Origin: Siphonodentalium dalli
Lineage: Eukaryota; Mollusca; Scaphopoda; Gadilida; Siphonodentaliidae
Assembly (NCBI GenBank): GCA_032622095.1
Contig: CP136066.1
Location: 226,366,961 to 226,430,960 of the forward strand
DNA: 64,000 bases
Direction of reading: 5' to 3'
The notes beneath the pieces are model-generated. The model did no database searches, was not told where the DNA came from, and saw only the letters and a program-made list of their open reading frames with translations. The position numbers and the translations under genes were made by a program. The stretch's first letter is position 1. Every line of letters starts with the position of its first letter. Positions 22,801 through 34,133 of this stretch are shown here, piece by piece.

Positions 22801-24133
22801 TAGTGCTGAAACGGATATCCGGATATCCGGTTGGCAACCGGCTACCGTCGGCAACCGGTTGAACTACGATCAACCGGTTAACCGCTATGTATTACACACA
22901 TGCAATGCCACTGACAAAAACTAACGTATTCAGGTCCTTAATCAGCATAGACTGATAACAGTAGCTTTTAAACACGGGTACTTTATCAATTTTGCTACAA
23001 ACGTTATCACTTGGGGGGTATACATTCGAAATTACGCATATTAAAAGTCAAAATCTGGTGCCAGATAAGTCTTCCATGAATGGCAGATTACATAGTCTGG
23101 CATTAGCCGGTAAACATCAAATATGCATGACGTCATCTTTGATTATCCGATGTCTGGTAAAACATGTGCACTGACGCCACTGGGTCATCGGCAAAGATCA
23201 ATACAATCGTTTTCACTGCAGTATACGGCGTGGTCATTTGACATCTACTCTCCGACTGACTACTTGTATATAGTATGATGGATACCCAAGAAATTAGTAA
23301 ATCAGATGTCTGGGCACACTTCAAAGAGAAATTGGCAGAATGCAAACTCTGAGAACCAACCCTATTTACATACGCTCGGTCTATACTTCTAACATTACTG
23401 AGTTTGTGTAATCTCAGTCGATGAATTTCAAATGAACTCGAATCAAAATGGTGTTCCCCTGCAGTCAGACTTATTTGCATCCTAATGACTAATTCTCAGC
23501 ATTTGATTGTCTTCTAACAGAAAACTGTTTTTAGCAGGTTTTCAGCTGTTTTTTTTTATTTTCATTTGTTAACTACATAAAGTTCACAAACTTCATAATT
23601 GTGTTTATCGGTCGTCAGTCATCCTATCTATCTCAAATCGCCAAAAAACACCCAGCGGTTAGAATACCTGAGTCACATGATTTAATAATCGGCCAGTCCC
23701 GCAATCACTATAATGGCAATACAAAACTGTCGATATTTGCATGTATGAACATGTATATAGGTCACACAATATTCTTCCCAAAATGAGAACGATAATAAGT
23801 CAGGTAGCAGTCGCAACTGCAGTACAAATAGGTCAAGTATGACACGTCTATTTATAAACACTGCGAGTTTTAGTTCACTGTGTCATCTGCCACGTGGCTT
23901 TGTGACGTTCGTGTTTGGTGATTTACATTCGTTTAATACAAGCTCTGTCTGTGTAAACATTACGCGAGTTTGCCATACAGTTAATAAATCAAATTATGCT
24001 GATATATTGGTACAAATTATAGTATAAATAATCAGTATAAAGTCATAGGTTGAAAATAGCGGATAACCGGTTATGATCCGGTTACACATCGCGGTTAACC
24101 GGCTACAAAAATAGGTCAACCGTTTCAGCACTA
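22801..24133. mobile_element. hAT element (TAGTGCTGAAACGG termini)
   Basis: A 14-bp inverted repeat, TAGTGCTGAAACGG / CCGTTTCAGCACTA, with the duplication GTATTCTC at 22793-22800 and 24134-24141. Subterminal CCGGTTAACCG and ACCGGTT motifs are dense at both ends. It contains a BED-finger remnant (23275-23352). Inserted in a hairpin unit. Confidence 0.92.
23275..23352 (+). pseudogene. BED zinc-finger start of a hAT transposase, truncated
   Basis: 25 codons from two adjacent ATGs, reading MMDTQEISKSDVWAHFKEKL then AECKL and a stop. The S-x-VW-x-x-F pattern followed by a Cys resembles the beginning of a BED finger, as in the remnant at 16598. The stop falls right after the first expected zinc ligand. 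No other transposase part was seen. Confidence 0.65.
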
Positions 24134-24209
24134 GTATTCTCTTATATATCCAAGGCTCACTATGGGAGACTTGCATATATAAGAGAATGCACTGGCTTAC
24201 AAGGTCATG

Positions 24210-25083
24210 CAGGGACCAGCCTAGACCAGATTTTCAGGGCGAAATGACTTCGCCCTACTATAAAAATAAGGCGAAGTGGCCGTTCTATAGGGCGAAGTGA
24301 GTCTACAAAATTTAAATTGATCAGTACTACGACAGGAGTCGCTATAGAACGAAAATAGGAGAGATGTAATATGTCAATTAAACTTATGAAACAATGGTTG
24401 AAATATGGAGTCTTTATGTTCACTTCATGACCCTAATAACTATTAATAATACCCAAACATAATTGTGAGAGGATAGCAGCATTTTATATCGTAATTGTGG
24501 GAGAATGACAGGATTTTATATCATATTTTTCGAGTTTTTAAAAATGCCAACTATATTTATCAAACCGAAAAGAAACGAAATCATAAACACTTTTACTGCG
24601 CTCTATTAGTAATCCCGTTTGAAATTTTAATATGCTTCACAAATGAATTTGTTTAAAAATTTCTTTAACCAAACTCCATAGAGGGGGTGATGAACTGACA
24701 CGTTGTGAGAGCTGTGAGTTGTAATCTTCATTGTAAGGTGTGGTAATCACGGTAATCTAAAAATCACAACAACCAGATTAACACTTGAGGCCCGACGATG
24801 TTTTCACAGCTGCCAGTAATCAGACTCCGTTGTCAACATGCTTCCAGATTGGAGCAATACAGGTGTTAATTGTTTATAAAACACCCTGATAGTGGAGTAT
24901 TGTGTGCAATCACAGTTGACAGTTGTAAATTATCATAAATTATTTGGGGCATTTTGCCGATTTTCGTCAGTCAACTTTGGAATTTTCAGGGCGACTTGAA
25001 CTTCGCCCGACTGCAAAAATAAGGCGAAGCGGACGGCGCTAGGGAGACTTCTTCGCCCACGTTGCCCTCTCGGCTGGTCCCTG
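24210..25083. mobile_element. hAT element (CAGGGACCAGCC termini)
   Basis: CAGGGACCAGCC / GGCTGGTCCCTG with the duplication AGGTCATG at 24202-24209 and 25084-25091. Subterminal TTTTCAGGGCGA, TTCGCCC and AAATAAGGCGAAG recur at both ends. No transposase remnant was recognised. Confidence 0.9.
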
Positions 25084-25606
25084 AGGTCATGGTAAATATT
25101 GTTAGGCCAATGTATTCTCTTATATATGTCTCAAATTCTGCAAAACACACTCCTGAACTAAAATTAAATTTCGTTGTTTTGATAAAATATTTCTAACAGA
25201 AAATATTGAATGAGAGGTCGATCGATGTTTAACCCATCCCTTGGCTATGTTTGGAATCGGAATCATAATCTAGTGTTTTGATGTTGAATTATAGAGCATA
25301 CTGTTATGTACTTAATAAGTATATGTATAGACAAATGTACATATTACACCAATTCTCAAATTATCAGCTGAAATTATTGGAATTTATGGTCCTAGTGCCA
25401 ATTTTGCACTACTGTAGTCACTTTGACATTAGTAGGCATATAATAATATTGGAATATCAATAATAGGACCCCTAACTAATATTCAAACTTAAATGAACAA
25501 GGATGATGTCAAATTGTTCAATGCAGCAAACGACACGACACACTTGGTCATTGATTGGTAAAATATATCCGTTAATATCCTTGAGTTGTTGGTGATAAAT
25601 CGTTAC

Positions 25607-25699
25607 CTTTTCTCTACGTTTCTGCTCTTCTAGTAATTCTTTCTGAGTTGGTTGTTTGGGTTTCGATGGTAACTTTTGGCTAGCTCTGTGTTTCGCTTT
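25607..25699 (-). CDS. J-domain protein gene, exon 7
   Basis: 31 codons (residues 155-185), acceptor TTTGTAG, donor GTAACG, phase 0 at both ends. It starts KAKHRASQKLPSKPKQ and ends LLEEQKRREK. A basic, Pro-containing linker leads into the charged helical region of exons 8-11. The in-frame joins to exon 6 (FTAEE-KAKH) and exon 8 (RREK-EMEK) support it. Confidence 0.85.
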
Positions 25700-25721
25700 C
25701 TACAAAAGAAGGAAACTTAAG

Positions 25722-25800
25722 TACAGTTAAACTTCGTTAAGTCGAATCGCAAGGGACCGTTTGATTACTTCGAGTTATCCATGTGTTCGACTTAACCATT
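25722..25800. mobile_element. pogo/Tigger-like terminal fragment
   Basis: TA then CAGTTAAACTTCGTTAAGTC resembles the usual Tigger/pogo terminus (CAGTTaAAcctCGTTAAgTCGAAc). TTCGAGTT and TTCGACTTAACC follow. The opposite terminus was not found. Confidence 0.45.
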
Positions 25801-26026
25801 TCGACCATTTGGTGACTCCAAATTCCAACTAGTTCGACCCGAAAATAATTGTTTTCAACCTTGTGCACGCTATGTACTCGCGATAGATCAATAGTCAGGA
25901 CTATGCTGATCACATACAACAGACGGGATGATATTTGTTCTGATTATTTATTGAATAATGTAATAAAACACAGAATATGACAGCAAAACATCAACAAATT
26001 TGCGGTAGAGATAACAAAAGTACATT

Positions 26027-26308
26027 TCATTTGACCCGGAAGTGGTTACCATGAATATTATTTACAAAAATTAGGATCCATGACTGGAAATGACTGGTGA
26101 TCAAGGACAGTGGTTTCTGCATATATTTAGTCGTTGAATCTTTCTTCAGTTTATCGCTGCTTTCCAGCATTTTCATTAGGTCGTCGGCCGTGTTTGCTCG
26201 TGTCATCATATATCGCAGTACAATGTCACGGCCATACATTGCATCATCTTGCGTTCCTTTGCCACCAATCGCTACAAAAAGCCATTCTACGATGCTTTTA
26301 ACATCCAT
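26027..26308 (-). CDS. unidentified ORF, possibly a gene remnant
   Basis: 93 codons with an amino-acid composition more protein-like than nearby chance ORFs (MDVKSIVEWLFVAIGG, then DAMYGRDIVLRYMMTRA). Just upstream, in another frame, a separate ATG starts MSSQNENHVPNVEMRHPSYD, so a longer reading frame may have suffered a frameshift in an A-rich run. It lies right of the Tigger-like terminus and could be cargo or transposon sequence. No family is recognised, and it may be noncoding. Confidence 0.25.
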   Translation of the reverse strand: MDVKSIVEWLFVAIGGKGTQDDAMYGRDIVLRYMMTRANTADDLMKMLESSDKLKKDSTTKYMQKPLSLITSHFQSWILIFVNNIHGNHFRVK

Positions 26309-26817
26309 TTTTTCTTTCCGTCATAAGACGGATGGCGCATTTCTACGTTTGGAACATGGTTTTCGTTTTGGGAAGACATGACTGAATGAAATTATTCTCT
26401 ATATCAAGCAGTTTAAATATGATTTTTAATTTCGTCTGTCAACACTATACTAATCCCCACACGGTGGAAATTGACCCACGCACCTCGTTAATATGTTAAA
26501 TAAATAATGCATTAGGACAAACCAAGACTCTAAGAAACTTCACAGCTTTTTATGCAATTGAATAGAAGCACACTGAGTTAAAATCAGATGGCAATGCTTC
26601 GCCGACGGCACTTCGACTGGAAATGAAAATTGAGTGCAAAGTCCAACAAAAAGGGCCCTATCTCTGGTAAAAATTGGCGAGCAGAACCCAAATTCGAAAT
26701 TGATCTGTATTTTTAAGATGGCCTATAAAATATATTGAGCCAACAAACATGGAAGCTAATGCATTGTCAATCATAACACACAGGCATAAGGAACATAATA
26801 TTAGACTTTTACCCTGT

Positions 26818-27040
26818 GCCAATGCATTCTCTTATATATGCGAGCCAACCACAGATCGCCTCGCATATATAAGAGAATGCATTGGCCTAACAATTTTTTA
26901 TCATTTTTTTATATAAATTTTTCTTACAATTTTTAGGACATAAAATAAAAAACATCCATTACCCCACACATAAATAGAAGCATATAGAAGAGTGTTGTCT
27001 GCTCATGTTTGTCTGGGGCTCTGTATGGGTAAATTATAAA
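26818..27040. mobile_element. single hairpin with TCTGGGGCTCTGTATGGG body, truncated
   Basis: The 69-bp hairpin is at 26818-26886, followed by the body seen at 38941-39379 (AGGACATAAAATAAAAAACA, ATATAGAAGAGTG, TGTCTGGGGCTCTGTATGGG). The second hairpin and right end are missing. Confidence 0.7.
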
Positions 27041-27701
27041 ATTGTCCTTGGTAACAGTCCACTTATCGCTAATAATCAAATAGGGAGAAGTTACTAGGAT
27101 GGTCCCTGACCATGGATGGGCTTATAGGTTTGGTATCATTAGTTTGTTGTTTTATAAACATACAACTTGGATAGGAAAAAATATTTTGCTTGATGTTGTT
27201 CTTTGTACAAAATTTATTGCCAAATAGGAAACACACAAAAAGGTTTTGACATATTAATTAAATGCCATAACTATTGTTGGCTTAAATGGGAACTGTATGG
27301 CCATAAACTTATTTTCATTATAATTACCATGTTGTTTCCATCATTCATAGAGCACATGAGTGTATTTAGCACTCGTCCATGGCTCAAATTCATTCATTTG
27401 TTGCATATATTCTGTGGAGTATAATAGGAGATGGTCCCATAAATGGCTGGAATTAATGTAGTCACCCTTTAATTCATTTCATCTATTTATCAGTAAATAA
27501 TTCTGTCAGAGTGAAAAGCTAAATATTTACATTTTTGCATAGTACAAATATCTGTCTTTTTTATGAATGGTGCAACTGATGTGGCTGAATTTATCAGAAA
27601 TAATAGAGTATTTCATTCTGCAAACAGGCATACTGAACTATCAGCTTGAAACACTGAAATAATCGCATAATATGCCTTTAATGCCATGGTAAATATGCAT
27701 C
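27041..27701. other. intronic stretch, nothing recognised
   Basis: AT-rich sequence without clear repeats or exons. Confidence 0.4.
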
Positions 27702-28117
27702 TTAGGCATGAACTCACTCGGTATGTATTGTTTTTATGAACTCACTCGGTATGTATTATTTTTATGAACTCACTCGGTATGTATTGTTTTTATGAACTCA
27801 CTCGGTATGTATTATTTTTTCTCCGATCTTAGGCATGAACTCACTCGGTATGTATTGTTTTTATGAACTCACTCGGTATGTATTGTTTTTATGAACTCAC
27901 TCGGTATGTATTGTTTTTATGAACTCACTCGGTATGTATTATTTTTATGAACTCACTCGGTATGTATTGTTTTTATGAACTCACTCGGTATGTATTGTTT
28001 TTATGAACTCACTCGGTATGTATTGTTTTTATGAACTCACTCGGTATGTATTGTTTTTATGAACTCACTCGGTATGTATTGTTTTTATGAACTCACTCGG
28101 TATGTATTATTTTTTCT
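27702..28117. repeat. 28-bp minisatellite in two blocks, about 14 units
   Basis: The unit is ATGAACTCACTCGGTATGTA followed by TTGTTTTT. Both blocks start with CTTAGGC and end with ATTATTTTTTCTCCG, which implies that the whole array was duplicated and then changed in copy number (about 4 and 10 units). Confidence 0.95.
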
Positions 28118-28202
28118 CCGTCTCTGGCCTGAAGTATTTCGCCACTCTTCACAATAATGCAATTTTTCTAACTGAAAATAGAAAAATGATCATATATGGA
28201 AC

Positions 28203-29765
28203 TAGCCGATGAGCCCGACGTTGTCCGGGCTATGCAAAAACCAAATTTCAAGTCGATGGCTCTACCCGTTTCCGAGATCTGGTCTGCGCATGCGCGAAGC
28301 TGGTGTCGCACGGGCTCGGCGACCCGATAAAATTCGTATCCGGGGCAAGATACATTCACATACCAAATTTCAAGTTGATAGCTCCACCAGTTTCTATATA
28401 TTAGATGTTCCCGTATATCTCTCTGCAGATGCTAATAACGTTGAATGGTAAATAAACGCTCTTTATAGCGATGCGTCAAAATCAAACGCTCATTAAATTA
28501 TCACTTGATTAACCACCGCAGTGCCGTTTTTTGTGACTGAGAGTGGAGAATGGGTGCTCTGGGCTTCTCCAAAATGCGACGTCGACGATTCCCGTGGGAT
28601 TTTACCTTTGGATAGGAAGTTTGGTCTCGATCAGTCAACCCGTTTTCGATTCTATAAAGGACATACAGACAGAGGTCTTCAAAATATATAATAGACTAGC
28701 CGATGAGCCCGACATTGTCCGGGCTATTCAAAAACCGAATTTCAAGTCGATAGCTCTACCCAGCCCGACGTTGTCCGGGCTATTAAAAAACAAATTTCAA
28801 GTCGATAGCTCTACCCGTTTTCCGAGATCTGGTCTGCGAAGCTGGCGTCGCACGGGCACGGCAACCCGATAAAATTCGTATCCGGGGCAAGATACATTCA
28901 CACACCAAATTTCAAGTCGATAGCTCCACCCGTTTCCGAGATCTCGTCTGCGCATGCACGAAACTGGCGTCGCACGGGCTCGGCGACCCGATAAAATTCG
29001 TATCCGGGGCAAGATACATTCACGTACCAAATTTCAAGTCGATAGCTCCACCCGTTTCCGAGATCTCGTCTGCGCATGCGCGAAGCGGGCGCCGCACGGG
29101 CTCGCCAATACGACAATGTCCACCGCCTGGTCAAACTACACACATGTACCAAGTTTCGTCCCGATCGGTCGAGAATCGTAGATTTGTATCAATGACAAAC
29201 ATACAGACAAACAAACAAACAGACAGAGGTCTTCAAAATATATATGAGACTAGCCGATGAGCCCGACGTTGTACGGGCTATTCAAAAACCAAATTTCAAG
29301 TCGATAGCTCTACCCGTTTCCGAGATCTGGTCTGCGCATGCGCGAAGCTGGCGTCGCACGGGCTCGGCGACCTGATAAAATTCGTATCCGGGACAAGATA
29401 CATTCACATACCAAATTTCAAGTCGATAGCTCCGTCCGTTTCCGAGATCTCGTCTGCGCATGCGCGAAGCTGGCGTCGCACGGGCTCGGCGACCCGATAA
29501 AATTCGTATATGGGGCAAGATACATTCACATAGCAAATTTCAAGTCGATAGCTCCACCCGTTTCCGAAATCTCGTCTGCGCATGCGCGAAGCAGGCGCCG
29601 CACGGGCTCGCCAATACGACAACGTCGACCGCCTGATCAAACTACACACACGTACCAAGTTTCGTCCCGATCGGTCGAGAATCGTAGATTTGTATAAATG
29701 ACATACAGACAGATAGACATACAGACAGACAGACAAACAGAGGACTTCAAAATATATATGAGATA
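28203..29765. repeat. composite GC-rich dispersed repeat, about three copies
   Basis: Each copy starts near CTAGCCGATGAGCCCGACGT. It carries two or three submodules of CAAATTTCAAGTCGATAGCT plus CCCGTTTCCGAGATCT and TGCGCATGCGCGAAGC. It ends ACAGACAGAC ... GGTCTTCAAAATATATA. The first two copies are internally deleted. The reverse frames give Arg-rich peptides that are not genes. Confidence 0.8.
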
Positions 29766-29779
29766 TGTAACTAGTGCCA

Positions 29780-29872
29780 TTGATTAAACTGTTAGGGGGT
29801 ATTTCAGCAACTATTGTGCAAGGCTCTGCCAAGTCCAATAGATGCCAAATCCACCAAGCAGACATAAACAAT
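29780..29872. mobile_element. fragment of the 3053-type foldback
   Basis: GGCTCTGCCAAGTCCAATAG then ATGCCAAATCC and GCAGACATAAACA match the complement of the 3053-3222 element. It directly adjoins a TTAA element. Confidence 0.6.
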
Positions 29873-30080
29873 TTAACACTTCCATAACTGGAGCTTCCTG
29901 AAATTTTCCACAAACCCTGTGGCAATGCATTCTCTAAAAATGTTTATCTTGACCTTTTAAGCCAGTGCATTCCCTTATATATGCCAGGCTGCATATGGGA
30001 GACTAGCATATATAAGAGAATGCACTGGCATGGGATCTTTAATGCTGCACCAGTAAAGCTCCCATCATGAAATGGTTTAA
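29873..30080. mobile_element. TTAA-flanked MITE, GATGGGAGC family
   Basis: TTAACACTTCCATAACTGGA at the left, CTCCCATCATGAAATGGTTT-AA at the right, with a variant hairpin at about 29961-30030 (GCCAGTGCATTCCC ... GAATGCACTGGC). Related to 38430-38572 and to the terminus at 22351. Confidence 0.65.
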
Positions 30081-30165
30081 ACTGTTTATATCTGTGAGGG
30101 GAATTTGAGCATCTATTGGATAAGGCTCTGTCAAGACAAATAGTTTGAGCATCAGCATTAGCTCA
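30081..30165. mobile_element. fragment of the 3053-type foldback
   Basis: AACTGTTTATATCTGTGAGG, GAGCATCTATTGGA and GGCTCTGTCAAGACAAATAG are a decayed copy of the same hairpin. Confidence 0.5.
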
Positions 30166-30175
30166 ATATTTTATT

Positions 30176-30617
30176 CAAGCCTGTGAATAGTGTGTCTGTC
30201 ATTTGCAGAATGAGGTCCCCAGAGGGTGAATTTAGTGATGCTATCCCACATAGTGGGCTAGCATCACCAAATTCACCCTCCGGGGACCTCATTCTGATTA
30301 GGCCTAATCTTTTGGGAAGTATCTATAGTCTCAAATTAACATTGTTTTAGTTAATTTTTCCCTTCTGAGAAGTTTCTATATCCCATAATTTGCAAGAACA
30401 TAAAATGCATAATAAACTATTAATGGGTGAACATCACCAACTTCAACTGCGGAATTTCAATCTGATCCTAGGTCTCCCATAGCAGTTGAGGCCCAAGTAG
30501 AATGAGGCTCCCAGAGGGTGAATTTGGTATGCTAGTATCGCAGTGTGAGATAAAACACCAAATTCAACCTCTGGAGACCTCATTCTGCAAATGACAGAAA
30601 CACTATTTGCAGGCTTG
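30176..30617. mobile_element. GAGGTCCCCAGAGGG-palindrome MITE, full copy
   Basis: Ends CAAGCCTGTGAATAGTGTGT and CACTATTTGCAGGCTTG. Two palindromes flank the standard spacer (GAAGTATCTATAGTCTCAAA, AATGGGTGAACATCACCAAC). Confidence 0.8.
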
Positions 30618-30808
30618 CTTTTATTTATCCATCGCACAAAGTAGGGCCATATGAATTGGGCATTTTCATTTCAATTTGAATCTCGAATAGAATCAGCCAA
30701 TGATTCCGAATCGCATCGAGTCTCGAATCGTTTCATCAGCCATATCAACAGTAAAGATGTAGATATCACTTGACTGAGTGGCCATACTGGTATCAATTTG
30801 CTCACTTC

Positions 30809-31207
30809 TTAACCCTTTACCCAACAAACCGGCCAAAACCGGCCAAATAAAGCTTCAACAGCCTAAAATATCTTCGGTCTGTCTCAATAGAACCATACAA
30901 ATATGGATATCATTGGAACCGGCTCCTTGATCACACTGTGATGGTTACAGTTATGCCCTGTGCCAATGCATTCTCTTATATATGCGAGTCGACCATAGGT
31001 CGCCTCGCATATATAAGAGAATGCATTGGCCTAAAAAAAATATTTTTTTAACACTTTTTACCATTTTTCTTACATTCTTTAACAATTTTATAATTTTTAA
31101 TGTGTTAAGCCAATGCATTCTCTTATATATGCGAGGCGACCTATGGTCGACTCGCATATATAAGAGAATGCATTGGCACAGGGCCCTTCTGTTGGGTAAA
31201 GGCTTAA
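30809..31207. mobile_element. piggyBac-type MITE, copy D
   Basis: TTAA-CCCTTTACCCAACA at the left; TGTTGGGTAAAGGCTTAA at the right (one substitution next to the target). Two inverted hairpins at about 30960-31029 and 31110-31178. Confidence 0.9.
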
Positions 31208-31753
31208 TGACGATAAGTGATCATCAGTAAACAATGTAAATATTATCTATAAATGGATCAAATGCGCATGTAGCCAATTAAGTACGCGAATTCTTTGCGA
31301 CCATCTCTGTTATAAAATAATGAAAGAGTATCGGAAGCAATGAAGCGAGTAAGCAATCGCATTCATGCAGCTTAAATTTGACATATATATCAAATATTGC
31401 AAGATCAGTTGCGCCAGTCTTTAATGCTTCGGTGCCCTATAATACGTATGTGTGGTCGTTCATTGGTGTCATAATAATGAGAATGGAACTGGTGCCAATG
31501 ATTCCATACAATTTGAAAAATCAGGACAGTCTATATCGTATCGAATTGAATAAGATGAAAGATTCTGAAGCACATCGAATTCAATCACGAATCGCAGCTA
31601 TGTATTGCGTAATCGTGTCAACTGGATTATTGTTTTATAAAGACGCGATTAACAGGAAGTGTGTTGTTCTGGTGCTGTTACGAGTAACTACATGGAATGT
31701 ATCCATAGATTTGATCACCGCAAAATATATGTCACTTCAAAGTATGTAATGTT
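31208..31753. other. intronic stretch with GAATCG-type motifs
   Basis: A 123-codon ORF at 31378-31749 has no recognisable domain. Words such as TCGAATTGAAT and ATCGAATTCAATC suggest a decayed transposon, together with GAATCGCATCGAGTCTCGAA near 30700. No matching ends were found. Confidence 0.3.
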
Positions 31754-31787
31754 CAAGCCTTGAAATAGAGTGTCATTTCAAGGCTTG
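31754..31787. mobile_element. 34-bp remnant of the CAAGCCTTGAAATAG MITE
   Basis: CAAGCCTTGAAATAG joined almost directly to TGTCATTTCAAGGCTTG: the two outer ends of the 18071-type element with the whole interior lost. Confidence 0.7.
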
Positions 31788-31928
31788 GTAATGTTGATAA
31801 ATGGTCCTTTTCATGCATATTCTTTTAAATTTCATGATGAATTGAATTAAAATGGAGATAAACGATATGTTGAGTTGGATATTCGGGATTCGAGAAAGAA
31901 AACAGTTTGTGAACTCATGGGCTTAATA

Positions 31929-32097
31929 TACAGTAATGCCCTAACTAATCGACTCCTTAACCACAGCAGAATTATGGGTAACTTTCCAGGATTTAGTCAG
32001 AACTATGGCTTGTTGTCATTCATCGGAAAGCTCTTCCTGAAAAGTTACCCATAATTCTGCTGTGGTTAAGGAGTCGATTAATTAGGGCATTACTGTA
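31929..32097. mobile_element. mariner-like foldback MITE, full copy
   Basis: TA-CAGTAATGCCCTAACTAAT at the left; ATTAATTAGGGCATTACTG-TA at the right. Arms run about 60 bp through CCTTAACCACAGCAGAATTA. It lies 112 bases from exon 6. Confidence 0.85.
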
Positions 32098-32208
32098 CAT
32101 ATAAGCCTGCTCGTTCACAAACTGTTTCATGCTAGAATCCCCAAATATCCAACGTTTATCTCCTATATAAATACACAATCAATCAAACAATAGAATACGA
32201 AGACTTAC

Positions 32209-32256
32209 TTCCTCGGCTGTGAAGTCCTCACTGCACCACCCAGATTTTCTACAATT
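32209..32256 (-). CDS. J-domain protein gene, exon 6
   Basis: 16 codons (residues 139-154), NCRKSGWCSEDFTAEE. Acceptor TTTTAG, donor GTAAGT, phase 0 at both ends. It carries two Cys and a Trp. A short exon is easy to misjudge, but the strong splice sites and in-frame joins support it. Confidence 0.75.
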
Positions 32257-32787
32257 CTAAAACAAAAAATAGGATACATAGATAGAATGAAACAAGTGTG
32301 TGAATTGGACATGTTTTGCATGAGTTTGGTTAGTCCAAGTCTGCTTGTATGAAAACAAAATGCTGTTTTTCCTCCGAGACCACCCGATTACCATGTGTAT
32401 GACATGAGTTATGTCCAGGGTTGGTGGCGGGAATTGGTCTATTTTACTTGATTTTATCTAACAAATCAATACCTGATGCTATATATATCGGAAAGAGTGA
32501 CATCTTATGGTCATAATGGTGTATAATAATCTAACTTTCATGTTAAATTACACATAAAATATTCTGGTTTATTAGGACTAACATCGGTTTGTTTACATTT
32601 TAACTGAAAGCCGACGTGATCCATAATGTACTCGACTAAGTTCAGCTACTATGCCAACAATCCAGTACTCCCAAAATCACTCATAAACAATAGAGTACAC
32701 CCATCGCCGACAATGTGCACTGTTATTTTATACCAACATCCCACCGCTATTATGTGTTCATCTTAACTGTATGCAGTCCTATATTAC

Positions 32788-34133
32788 TTAGGCCTAAAAA
32801 AAAAAGACGTTTGTTTCCGCTAACCCGACCGACCCTGTTTTAACCCGCCGACCCTAAACTTTTTATTGCCATTGCAGAAAAAAATAAATTAGGACCAAAA
32901 ACAAAAAAACAAAACAAAAAATTTTATTTCAATTTTTTTTTTCAAGTTAGGTCACAATTCATATCATAACAAGATGCAAAACATTTATATATATTGACAT
33001 AAGAAATTTAAGTTTAAAAAAAGATTTAAGTTTAACAGTTGGAATCATACTGTAAAGTATGTTTGGCTTTATCTAGCTTTCATCTGTGAAAACTTCAAAT
33101 AGTTTCAGTTCAGGTTTGTTATCATTCAGCCTTCAGACTTCAGTATTTCAATCAAATACAGTACAGGAACATTAACAATTTGATCGAATCAACCTGGTTA
33201 TCAGATGGGATCTCATAATACCAAATGAAAGACTAACATAGAGATTAGTACTATAAATAGTAATTACTAACTTAATAGACATTGTTTCTGTACTACATGT
33301 AGTATATTATGTTACTATGTGTCTCACTTGAATTTTATAAAATAGCATATTATATGAATTCGAGTGATAATGGTAAGTCTCATTTCAAGCAGGATAAGCA
33401 TAATCCATTGAACCAAAAGATATCTGACAATAACTTATAAGCATTTCCAATCCATACATTCTAGTATATAAAAATTCGAAAGTTATGCTTGAGAAACTTG
33501 ATCAAATTGACGTCTCAGTAAAATTCATAATACTGACTCAAAGTTCCCTAGATTAGCTCTAAATGCAATGGATTTTCAAACATTTTCCAGGGGGAGAACC
33601 CCCACCATCAGCAGGGGGTCACCCCTCCTAAACCTTCCTCCGCCCAGGCCTCCAGGTTATGACTTTGGCATATCATTGCCCGAAAGCAGGTGTCGCCAAA
33701 AATACCTAGATCATTCACTGAATGCAGAGGAGAAGGTAGTGTTATGAAGCCATCATTAAGAGATCGGTACAAGACAGTCACTCCAATATGTGAACAGTGC
33801 AGTGGTGCTGGACTGACTCCAGTTGTCGCCAGACCATATGGGAAATATTAGAATTATCAAAGACTATATTAGTATATAGACTAGTATATATGTAAATATT
33901 AAAGCATATGTAAGATTGAATTGGAGTTTCTAGCTCCTCTGTCATCTGGGTTAACCTGATTGGGGCTAAGAAGTGCATATTTGGGTTATTGACAAGTATT
34001 ATACAGTTATTTTTAAAGATACTGAGAAAAAAAAAGTTAACCAAAAAACAAAAGTTAAGCCTACATGTACCTACCTACCTTAATTTTGTTCAGCTCGTTA
34101 GCGGAAACAAAGGTATTTTTTGTTTAGGCCTTA
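32788..34133. mobile_element. PIF/Harbinger-like nonautonomous element
   Basis: GGCCTAAAAAAAAAAGACG then TTTGTTTCCGCTAACC at the left. The right end is the complement of GGCCTAAACAAAAAATACC and TTTGTTTCCGCTAACG. TTA on both sides (32788-32790, 34131-34133) fits the 3-bp TTA/TWA duplication of PIF/Harbinger. No transposase ORF was seen. 9629-10300 is an inverted partial copy. Confidence 0.75.

Larger units (their letters stand above)
22351..25137. repeat. tandem cluster of variant hairpins, split by two hAT elements
   Basis: After TTAACCCTTTTCGTGATGGG the sequence repeats a variant hairpin: AGGCTAATGTAATCTCTTAT ... GGGAGACTCGCATATATAAG ... GCACTGGCTTA, then CAAGGTCATGGTAAATATTG. About five units span 22400-22800, and the series resumes at 24134-24209 and 25084-25125. 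Removing the two hAT elements (22801-24133 and 24210-25083, one target duplication each) restores a continuous array. Confidence 0.8.

Noticed and set aside
28203-28240. CCGATGAG considered as a hammerhead ribozyme core
   Set aside because: The second core GAAAC is not found at the required place and the stems do not close.
28168-29925. Several Arg/Cys-rich reverse-strand ORFs (60-170 codons)
   Set aside because: They repeat each other because the DNA repeats, change frame between copies and show no domain.
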